Assembly (NCBI GenBank): GCA_019095985.1
Contig: CM032664.1
Coordinates: forward strand, 21,522,390-21,586,389
DNA: 64,000 nucleotides
Source: Streblospio benedicti
Lineage: Eukaryota > Annelida > Polychaeta > Spionida > Spionidae
Reading direction: 5' to 3'
Each line of letters begins with the position of its first letter. The stretch's first letter is position 1. Below, piece by piece: positions 1-12,100 of this stretch. The notes beneath the pieces are model-generated. The model made no database searches. It was not told the origin of the DNA and saw only the letters and a program-made list of their open reading frames with translations. The position numbers and the translations under genes are program-made.

Positions 1-70
1 CCTAAAACGTCATTAAAACTGTATTGAGGTGTATAGTTTTATTGACTTTTGTGGTAATATATTATTGCAG

Positions 71-150
71 AACAGCGTGGAGATGGTGTCTGTGGGCGGC
101 GTCAAGGTGAACTCATGAAACAATTGAGGTGCTCATACAGCAGGCGGGAG
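71..150 (+). repeat. Damaged tandem copy of the PDZ exon
   Basis: Bases 86-150 match 163-230 at a spacing of 77-79 bp (shared blocks GTGTCTGTGGGCGGCGTCAA and CTCATACAGCAGGCGGGAG). The first copy has lost about two bases and shifts frame into a stop soon after VKVNS. It lies directly behind the splice acceptor. It is either a real local duplication or a misassembled pair of haplotypes or reads. Confidence 0.8.
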
Positions 151-3100
151 AATGACGTGGTGGTGTCTGTGGGCGGCGTCAAGGTGAACTCGATGAAACA
201 AGCGCGCCGGCTCATACAGCAGGCGGGAGAACGCTTCACGGTGCGCATCGAACGCTCGTCATCGCTCAACAAAGGTATATATTGCAGTTAACAAAGGTAA
301 AATGACAGTAAACAAAGGTGTATGACAGTTAACAAAGGTATATGACGTTAACAAATGGTATATTTCACACTCATCATCACGTAATCTATTGCTCAAGGGA
401 TTTAAATCAAGAACCAAGTCTTATGGCGATAGAGCCTTTAGAATCGCAGCATCTAAATTATGAAATAAACTTCCTCTGTCCGTACGATAATCCAAAACTC
501 TAGCTATTTTAAAATCACATTTAAGAAAAGCAACATTTTCATTTTGTATTGTATTGTAATAACAAAGATACATGTATATGACAGTCAGCAAAGGTATATT
601 AAATACTAAAACAAATGTTTCTACACACACAGAGGCACATCTCAAGGTAGGTAGGCGTCGTTCTTGAAGTTATTGGCACGATCAAAAAGCATTCATTGAA
701 CAACTCTTTATTTACTCTCTGAGATAGTTTTGTTCACCACGTCCCATTATAATGGAAAATGTTTGTGTTACCTTGGAGATAGATGCTAGTTTGGATGGTG
801 CCAATAACTTGAGGCGGCCATTAACTTCCGACACATCTTCCGGGCTTCTTCAGCAAGCAGGGAAATGTTTACTATTTGTAGAGTATTGTTATCTTTGCTA
901 CAGGTACAAACACACCAGTGCATGTACAAACCCTTGATTGCACATCATTTACCACATGTACATACTTCGTCAGGTAAATTTAGAATGTCAAGATATTCTG
1001 TGATCATTCAGGGGAAAATGAGGGAAAATTCATGGAATTTAATCAATCGATCAATCAAAGATTAGAAATGTGGTGGCAACTGTACAATAAAGCTATATAC
1101 ATATTCCATCTTATAAACACAGCCACATTTTGCTTGTTTGCAGGCAGCGCCCCTGGTGGCCTGGGGGCAAACCATCGTGCCCACAGCGTGCCAGACTTCA
1201 AGGTCCAAGAGGAGGCTGTCATCATCAACAGTCAGGTACGAGCTCCACAGCTACCAAAATAAACCCATGTTTGGTGCAATAACTTTCTTCAACCATGCCG
1301 ATTTCCATGCACGGTGCAGAATAAAAGGGCTCCTTGAAATTATAACGTACATGTAGAAATGTCGTGTAAGTTCCACTATGATTTGCGATGAACAGCTAGC
1401 TCTTCACATACATCATAACATATCCTCACATAACCTTTCTTTGATGCCATATAGTTACACTGGATACACTGGATGAAAAGTACCCATTTCCAATGCTAAA
1501 ATGAGTTTGTATTTGAGTAAAATCCGTGTTGTATTTGAGCACGAAACAAATCCCACATGAGATTTAGTTCAGGGTTCTGTCACCAACTCACCATGCATTC
1601 TTACCGTCTCCCTGGGCACCCTCCGCCACACCTCCTTGCAACGCAGGCAAGTGGAGGTACTGTACATTGGAACCATTTTTTTGCTTTTATTTTGAGAGTG
1701 CGAAAACCATATTCTCTAATTACATGGTGCTATATAAAATGTATATTGTATTGTTGTGTGCAATACATCCAATACATTTTAACCAAATTGGAACCGTGAT
1801 GATATCAAGCAAGGGCAATCATATTCTTCATCATGATTTTAATTGTTGTGAAATTATAGGAAAGACTTGTCCAATCTTTTTGAAACTTTCGCAGATGTTT
1901 GAACGCATTTCTAGATGTATACTGACAAAATGTCATTCAAGTACATTCAATAATTTTTGGAAATAATCCCCTAATTCTGAGTCTCCACTACTTGAAAACA
2001 ACAATAAATCATGGGGCCATTTAATCAACTTTTTTGCAGTATTCTATATTGCTTGACAATTTTAGTCGACAGGAAATTTTGCTGACATCTTGAAAGCTAC
2101 GGTAAGTTTGCAAGACAACTTTTTGTGGAGGTCACTTAGTACTTTGATGTTTTGTTTTTTAGAACAAAAACCAACTAAGTGGATTATTCAAACTCTGTGA
2201 ACTTTACAATTAGCTGAGAAATATTTTGTTCAAGTTTTTAGATGAAATCTTTTAGTTCTTTTCCTTCAAATTGCTGTTTTTAGGGGTAGCTAACTTAAGT
2301 ATTTTTATTTTTCGCAGTTCTTGTAAGCCTAGATTTCTGTGAATTAAGTGTAAGAGTATTGTGTACATTAATATCTAGTGCTAGGAAAATTGTTGTGAAA
2401 CAAAACCTGCTGAAATTGACCAACAAATAATGTTCTAATAAATAAGATTTAAAAAGAATGTAATTATTTTAATGTAGTGTAGATTTTAATAGTCCATGAA
2501 ATACATCATAGATGTAAATATATTGAGTGTACTATTTTATTGATACTAATTCTAGGCAACAATGTTGTTCTATTGCTATTGTGTTGTAAATGAAATGTAA
2601 AATGGGTTCAATCCACATACATGTAGATTTATATCGACTTGTAAACGTAACTTTCAGATTGTGGAGGGGTTTTGTTGTTTTTTTGTATCCCTACTCTTTA
2701 AAGACTTTAGAGATTTATCACTCTTTATGGCAATTCCAATTTCTTGCCTATAAAAGTAGTTTATTTATCAAGATCGCTTGTTTTGAATATTTAACAAATC
2801 CAATTGGCATATTTTGAAGACCTTTTCAAACTGAGATTTTGACTTTCAACAATAATTAAATATAAAGCATTCTATTATTTTGGCATTTTGACTTTTCCTC
2901 CTGTGTGGTGTTATTATATAAAACATCATTGCTATTTTAATTTGATTTTGTGTTCAGGGATCTTTAGAAGAATATGTTAACATCAGTGTTGAACCAACAG
3001 AAGTGAGATTTTCTAACATTCTTGAAATCCATTGAGTGGAACTTTGACATTGTGATTAAGAAAGTTACCAGCTTTCATCAATTAAAAGTTTTGTTCTTTC

Positions 3101-6100
3101 AAAACTTGTTCAAGCAAGACACTTTCAATTTGATTTTGTTGGTTGGCAACTTTCTGTGAAAATTACCAAAAGTTGGCATCTTTCTAAAGCACAATTTGGA
3201 CATTCCACTGATCATTTTTTGTTATTACAAGTAGAAGTTATGTAATGATATTTTTCTAAGACTTGTGGTTCTGTTTCCTCTTTAGATTGAAATATCGTCA
3301 CTGTGCAAGAAATGAAAATTTTCATGCTTTTATCTATTTATTCAAAATAATGTTTACAAATTTTCAATAAATAATTTGTTTTAGAATTTTTAAGATGAGA
3401 GTAATTTTGAATATTTTCTTTTTTAAAATCATATTATGAGCACGCTTTTATAAATTATATTTACAATTTTCACTCACAATACATGGGTCTATACTATAAA
3501 AAGACAAAATTCAAGTGGTTATAGTATTCAAAATAAAATTTTCATAATTTTACAAATAATTTCACTGTTAATTCAAATGAAAGATTATGTTCTGTTACCA
3601 TCAATGCCTCAGGTTAACAGAATGTAAAAGGAATGACGTAAAACAGAGAGGTATAGTTTAAAGTATGTTACATATCTGAAATTAGGTTCACATATCTTTC
3701 GAAACGTTCGAAATCGAAGCTTCTAATGTTTGGTATTAATAAGTGGAACATTTATGGAGTCACTCAGTGTTGTGACATCACTGATTTGTCATAAAATTGG
3801 AACGTTGAGAATGATTGGCAAATTGGTACATTATTATCAATTCAGTTGGTAGAAAGAATTCTCCTGTGTCAACTGGTCCGTCCTGACGCAGAGAACCATG
3901 TGATGTCTCATGTTAATCTAAATTTTATCTGATCAGAATAGATTTGCAGGGTTTCATTGATTATGCTCTAATACGTAAATTGTTGAATAAATCCCTTATA
4001 ACCTTTGTTTTAAATATTCTGTCATCTTGTGTGACGTCAGCTTGGACGAAGACTCATATAAGAGGTAGAAAATATATAGCAGAGAGGTTTAAGATGGATT
4101 TATTCACCAAGTTTTGTATCAGAGTATGAAGTAGAAACTTGATATCTCGCAGCAAAATGCCTGAGATATGTGTTCATAGTGTAGTTGAACAGAAACGAAA
4201 CTAACTTTGGGGTTACAGGAATATCAAGATATGGAGATAACAAGGATCCACTGTATTAAAGTACGAAGTTTGCTTTGTTTATTCAGACGTCGTCAGATGA
4301 GCGTGAGAACAGTTGTGACGTGACGACACGAGACGAGGAGGAATACGTCAACATCACCATCACACCCGTGGAGGGAAGTAGTTCCGTAACATCAGCCTCC
4401 GCCGCCACGCAAAATAGGTCAGTGAACTTAGAAATAATTAAGCTGATTATCTGTGCATTTTAAGGCCTTCCACAGCTGTGATTGTGATATTTACATATTC
4501 CTGCACATTTTCCTGTGCAGTCTGTGATGTCTCATCCCAAATGCCCCAGTCCAACATACAGTGATGTGGTGTTGATATGATCTTCAGTCTTAAAAATCCA
4601 CATTCATTGCACCTTTGCTTTTGTTTCAGAAGCAGTGCGCTGCCTGTATCTGCCACGTCTTCCCGGTCCACATTCTCTCTACTCGGCTCCAGTACCGCAG
4701 GACTCTTCCAGAGGTCAGTTCACCTGACCAGGTAGAAATGTCATTGTCATATCTCACGGCTATATACGCAGTACATAGCCTTGATTCAACGGCCCTGATA
4801 TTCATGACAGTGGGTCACAAATATTGAACCACTCACAAGCCCCACTGCCGAAATGTTCAGTGACGATTTACGTTGCGAATTAAGAAAAATGGAGTATTGA
4901 TTTTGCTTTTGATGTAAAGGTAACAAATTTCTCCATGTAAAAGCCGCTGCTTATATTAACCCATGGGTAGATATTGTAAGGCTGAATATATGTGCAGTGT
5001 AAATTAGATTCCCATAGACCGATGTGGAATGTACATGTATGTCGATGTGGAATGTACATGTACATTCCATATTCTTCCATGAGTCCCATTAGCCATGATG
5101 GCAATGTATTTGTATGGGAAAGATTTCATCTCCAAGTGGCAGGGCTTTTCTGGAGACGAGTGACAGCACGTATTGAATCCCAACTAGAGACAGGCATCTG
5201 TGTTATCATGTAAAAATTTGGAATTAGTCGTCCTACAGTGTATGGACGAGTATGCTCAGTCATTCCAGGCATCAGTTTCAAATGAATTTACATGAAAATA
5301 TTTGATATAGATGTGTAAATCCAAATGAATTAGAAATTATTTGGGATGTACTTTTTCATGGATTGGACAGTTTTATTGTGTAAGTCTGGCCTTATAATCA
5401 AAATTCTGATATGATTGATGTGCGATTTTTTTTTTCAGGAAAAAAGGCACAAGACCGGAAGTGAGTCATTCTGCCTCATCTAGTCCTGAGATGAAACGGA
5501 AGATGGAATCTTCTAATGATCGGAAATTTGCATCCTCTGACACAAACAAGGGGTCAGAGGTGAAGGTAACCGCACCTCCAGAGGTGAAGGTCACAGCTGC
5601 AGAGGGAACTGAAGTTCAAGGGGAGGTCAAGGTCAATGACAATGTCAAATCTACAAAGTCTTCTGAAAAGAAGGTGACTGCTTTTATTTTTTGATTTTAT
5701 TTTGACTTGTATACAAAAGTCTGGTGATTTGGTATACAGCATATGTCAGGCATGTCAATAAATAAAGCAGAATCAGTCTGCATTGTTGCTATAGTTACTT
5801 GACATGTTATCTCATCACAGTTTTAGGGGTAGAATCATGATATCATCCTTTCTGCTATCTGTTTAGCGTATTGTACCATAGAATAAACTGTTATAAATTA
5901 AAATTCGTTGAGTGTCAATTGCCAAAAATAATCATATATGTTTTTGCCGTTTTATTTGTAGGAAGCGAATGGTGTGCCAAGTTTCCTCGATGACCTTCAT
6001 CCTCCTGAAGATCTTGAGTCGGAAGCCTTTGACCTGAAAAAGACACACTTTGTGAAGGCATCACAGGTAGGTCTTTGGCAGAAAATGTTGGCAACAAATA

Positions 6101-9100
6101 TATGATATTATATCTAGTCATGTCTTAAGACTCCAAGTCAGGTAAGGATTATATCACATATGTTAAAAAGTCCTAAATGAATAATTCATATGAAAAATAA
6201 ATAGGCTTTAGATATATATTGTAATTTATTTATCACTAGGATCCATTCTTCGATGAGAAGTTTTCGTTTGACATCGGCACAGATGACAATTACTTGAACA
6301 TCTGCGTGTGGGCCAAAGTTCCGGAGAAGATGGACAAACAGAACCGCGTGGTGAAGGTGGAGAAAGACCTGCTGCTCGGACATGTAATTATTATCGTTAT
6401 TATGTTATTGAATTTTGCTACTTTATGGCATGATTCCCCAGGTATGATTACGAAATCATATAGCAATGCATGCATAAGTAGTAATTTTCATTGATTAAAA
6501 TTATAGTTAAAATTTTAAGTTTAGTATCATTATTTGGAAGAAAAGCAGGTAATATCTTTAAGTAATTGAATTAAGCGTAATTTTCAGAGGCTTCGTGTAT
6601 CACACGAAGTCGTTTAAGATTTGGCACATCGTCTTGCAAAATGCATACTTTCTCCTGAGCAAGTGTACCAAAGTGGCACAAGCTTCATGTCACTCTGTGA
6701 TGTCCACATCTAGTTTCTACTGCGAATCTTTGCCGTATTTTGCAGCTATCGCTGTCTCTCACCAACATCTGCCTCGACTGTCTGGCCACGAGTCAGGGCG
6801 ACGTCCAGCAGACGTTCCCCCTCACCCCCGCAGACAGCCGGGGAGGCGCCGCGTAAGTCACAATGTCAGTGAATGAGTGAGTGAGTGGATGTGTCATGCC
6901 AGCAGAAAGCAGAGGTCACCGTGTCAGTGTGAGTGATTCTACTGCCATATCTCGGGTCTCAATGACCAGATCTACAGTGAGGTTTTTTTTTGGTGGTTGG
7001 TGGTGATTACTGAAATTGTCAAACAAATTTAGGGGTTGGGGCCTGAAATTCATATTATAATGGTTTGATTTTTTCATAACTCCTGGGTCGTAATAAATGG
7101 TGGCCCCCTGACGAAGAAAAAATTGAAATCATTCATTGATATTCTTATGAATGGGACTAAACATAAGGAAATTGATTTATTATCAAATTATTTTCAAACA
7201 TACATTATATCTAACCTTATCAATAACACTACAGGATTTCCCTGAACTGAATCTATTTAAAGATAATGCTCAGTCAAAATACTTTTTGTTCTGTCAAGTC
7301 CAGTATCAATGAATAACGCCTTTTCCATTGCAAGTGTAAGGAAAATAATATATATATTCTCCACATCTACTATTTATTACACCTTTAAAAATAACATGCC
7401 TTCTTGCGACCTAAAACACAAGGTCAAGTGATGTTGCATAATCGAATGATTTTCGCCAGACGTACCGTGAATTTCTAACGGCAGACGTCATGTTTAACAT
7501 GGGAAAGATAGCCGGCTTCTTGCGCGCACCGTGCAAGTTACGTCTGATGAAAATCATTCGGTTTACATTTCTGCTTTCACGTGTTTACTTGTGTGTACAC
7601 TGGCCTCTTATTGCGTAGTATTTAAATTGCTCTACATACTTTCTTTAATATGCTGTTTAAATGAAAGACACTTTCAGAATGCATAGTCCACATCACATTG
7701 CATTTATACAAGCATATTTGTTCGGCCACTGAGCATAACCTTTAACCTTCATCTTATTCTGATCTCACCTTCTAAACAAAGCATCTCAATTTCTTTACCA
7801 TTTGTCAAGCCACCTTGTGTGTGATTGACATTAAAGATTCTATACAAGCAAACATGATTATCATTTCGTTCATCACTGAGCATAAAATGTAACATAACTT
7901 GCTCAATGAATACATTTAATTCACCGCTCATTTATCTACATCACTACCAACAGCATGCAAGTTTCTGTTACACGGAACTCTATTTTTATGTGACATTTTC
8001 ACAAATAGAATTTTGGAAATTCAAATTCACACCAACCATATTAACTACATGATTAGATAAAATAATATAATGATATGCCTTTATTTCAGATAAAATATAA
8101 GTATATGTTATCCATAGTAAAACAATGGATATGTACACTATATACATAAATAATTTAAAAAAAAAAATAATTTTAAAGGTAATGTAACAGTAATACCCTA
8201 TTGTACAATTTAACAAAATTACAGAAGTAAAAGAACTGACTATTGCAAACCGTTTTTACAACAGTGTTAGTGCACGTTTTAATATTCTTTTCATAAAATT
8301 AAAAACCAATTTTCTTCTTATGATAACCAGTGAATGTATACGATTGAAAATCATGTTAAAAAGTTGTATTTCCCCTTCTTAAATTAAACATGCTCGTAAT
8401 TTGATATAATCTCAAAGTGATGACACGAAAATCCAATTTCAGACTTCCTTAAGTGGCTGACTGGTACCACCTTCCCTACTGTTCTTGAGGCTTTCCTCGT
8501 ATGACTCGCTAACGTTGTCCTCCTTTATACCCATGTAGGCTTTCCTCATGTGACTGGCTGTTTCTGGCATCAACAGCTTCAGACATAGTTGGCAGTAGGC
8601 AATTGCTGCTTCTCTGTTAGCAGCAAATTTGCCATCATACAGTAGATTGTATGTGGGGATAAAGAAAGACTCCAAACGCTGGTTTCGGAATGCTCCTTCC
8701 AAAGAGATGTAAATTTCTCTTGCCCAATGGAGATCATTGTATTGTGGAGTGTGCTGGTTTGGGGCATCTAATGTTTCAGCATAACGTTTAACTATTGTCA
8801 TCTTGAGCATGTAGCTAGTGATGAGATTGTCCACATGCAGCAAGCCCCAGTCTGTGATCTGGGGACAGACCTCTTTCACAACTTTTGCCAGTCGATACCC
8901 CTGTACCATTGAACCTGGCATCTGTTCGAAAACTTCTCCCCAGTGACTTACGCCAACCTCCATCATGTTATCATCATCTACAGCCGTGGTCTTCCATTTC
9001 GGGACAATGAGCGTTTGTAGTTTGTCAAGAAGACCATGTTCATTAGCCCAGCTAGGTCTCCAGTCTAGAACATCAATGGCTGGGACCATATCTATGCTGA

Positions 9101-12100
9101 CATCCAGATGGGCATACACATCATCATGCCACCTCACCATCAAAGGAGTGATTGTTGCAATACTGCCAGTAATATCCATCTTGCTGATCCTTTGCAGGCT
9201 TGGATATTTTGCCCACAGTTTAGGATCTGCAAGAATTTTAGACAAAACTGCTCCATAGTTTTGAAATAATTTACTTCGCGATAAGTAGCCATTGCTATCT
9301 AGTACCTTTTTCAATTCTTCTCTATATTCATCTTTACACTTCAACTTCACAAACTCCTTAAGCACATGATGAGAGGCCTCAGTTGGTAAGTGGAACTTGT
9401 CAAACGTGATGGCCAACATGACACACAATGAGTCTATCTCATTCGTTGCTATCACTTTTGCGCCTTCCCTCTCACTTCCAGATAATCTAAACATGCAGGC
9501 CATCAGCGGGTCTAGTGTAGCTACCTTCATCAGCACATCTTCTATAAGGGATTGGAGTGTTTTAATGATCTTTTGATGGTTGACATAAGTCAATGTTTGA
9601 AGGGATGCAATCCAAGCTTGTTGAAATTCTTCAAAACCATTAAACTCTTGGTTGGTATTTTCATTCCACCAGTTTGAAAAACTTTTATTGCAGCTCCACT
9701 TGGGCTGAACAAAATCCTGAGGCTGAAGTTTGAGATCCTTCAGTATAGGAATGTATGATTCGCATTTTTCTTTCACATCATCCCTATTGTGCCAGTGTGC
9801 TAGGAATCTGAGCTTGTTGAACTGGTCTTCTGTCATTTCGGGCAGATTTTTCTCCTACAGCATCCTGAAAACTTCATCATGAGGCAGTGCCAGCATGAGC
9901 GGGATGAAGCCAAACTTGTCCTTTGCTGTGAAGTCTGCCCCATTCTCGAGAAGGAAGATGGTGGCCATGAGGTTTCCGGATGATGCCGCCAGGTGGAGGG
10001 CTGTTTGATTGTTGATGTCAGCTGCATTCACATTGAGCTTTTGGGAGAGAAGGAACTGCACAACACTGGTGTTGAAGGCTGAAGAGGCTACTGTGGGTAG
10101 AATTTGTTGAATATTTATGTTTGTATGCTGACCAGCAACTGAGAATTCTGTGATCTGGTGCTCATTATGGATGATGATTTCACTGTGTTTTCCATGAGGT
10201 ATCAGTTCCTTCTTGTACTGAGTTTTTGCCATAAGTTGGCGGAGCTGGCTGCTGTGGTAAGTGCTTGTTACTGCTGTGTGGATGAGGCCTCTGCCCAGGT
10301 TGTCGGTGGTCTTCAGGTCAGCACCATGACCCACAAGGTAAGTCATCAGATGTGTGTCCAACATGTTAGTGGCCTGCATCAGTGCACTCTCCCCGGAGTG
10401 ATTTTTGTGATTAATTTCTGCTTTGTATGATAGTAGAAATTTCAAAAATTTTGAATTTATGCTTGGTTGCTCCCAAATGCAAGCATTTTGGAAGGAAATG
10501 TTACCAAGGTTATTGGCTATGTTGACTTTACATCCAGCTTTCAGCAGCTTTGTTGCAGCTTCCCATCTTCTGTTGCTGATGGCGAGGTGAAGGGCGGTGG
10601 AGCCTGTGATATCCTGTAGGTTCAAGTTCACCTTTATCTGAATTAGTTTGTCCAACACCTCATCACTGCCATGGATGGCTGCCATGTGGACTACCACCTG
10701 CCCATCCTTATTGGGAATCTGAGGGTTAGCTTTATGCTGGATTAGTACATCCACCACCTTGGAGTGTCCAGCGGAGCAAGCGAGAGACAGAGCAGAGCTT
10801 CCATCACAGTCTTGACAGTCAATGAGTTCTGGGTGCAAAACCAACAACTCTACACATTGTTTATGGTTGTGCTTTGATGCGTGGTGAAGGGGCGTCTCGT
10901 CGTAGATATTGGTGATGGTGACATTACATTTTCTCTCAACAAGGTACTTGAGTAATCTGTGGTGGCCCTTTTGGCTGCAGTATGCTACTGGAGTCATACA
11001 GATAGAGTCCCTGGCATCGATATCAGCCTTGGCATCCAGCAAACTGGGAATGAGATCCAGACCCCCTGAAATGGCAGCCAGATGTAAGGGGGTTCTGTAA
11101 TCTATGTCTCTGCAGTCTACAGATGCACCATGGTGCAATAAGAAATCTACAATTTTTACCCTTTCATTCAGTAAGTCCAGTGAAACAGCAGATGGTTTGG
11201 TCAGCTTCTGTTTTGTTACATCAGAAAAAGCTGGCATTATGTGTGACATTGTATTCAATATTTTCTCCACAATGTCATTTTGGCCCAGCGCTGTGACGTG
11301 TAATGGGCTGAAGCCATAATAACCTGTGGTGTTTATATCCTGCAGGATGTTGGTGTGTAAAGCTATGTACAGGTGTATGGTGCCAGACTCTCCCTTGTAA
11401 CAATCCGTGTGTAACCATGTCAGGTCAGGTGTGAATTCTTGCTTCATCTTTGACTGAATATACCGGTATTGTATTGTGCTGCTGTTAATTGGCTTATTAT
11501 ACACCATTTGTATTCCCTGTGTGGTAAACTTCATTGCCCTCACCACCGCCCCGACATCCAGCCCTGCCTGCTGGGCGTACTCCATGAGGACATCACACAC
11601 ATGGGCGTGTCCGGCCAGGCAGGCGGCGATCAGGTAAGTGCCCCAGTTTTCCTCAATCATGCTGTCTATGAGTCGGTTCTGCACGGCTGGCAGGTCGCCA
11701 GCAGCACAGGCCAGCACCAACTCACCGTCTGTATGCTTCAACTGCCGGTGTCGTGCGATGGCGGTGAGGAGGTCACTGTGACCCATTAGACATGCATCCG
11801 TCATGATGAGGTCCCACTTCACCTGGGCGTCTGTGGCTGTGCGGCCGGTAACCGCCTGAGTGACAAAGTCCATGTCACCGGCGATACAGGCATTACGCAG
11901 CAGACCCTGACCCACCGTCAGCTGGAGGTGCTGCTGGAGCTGACTGGCGAGGAAGATGTCGCCCTTATAGTATGTGAGTGTCAGTACATGAGACCACTGA
12001 TCTGGTGTGAGGCGGGAGCGTGAAGCTGATGTAGCTACGCTGACCACATAGTCTGTCTCACCCAGCAGCATGGCCAAGAATAATCTGTCATGCAAGTTAA

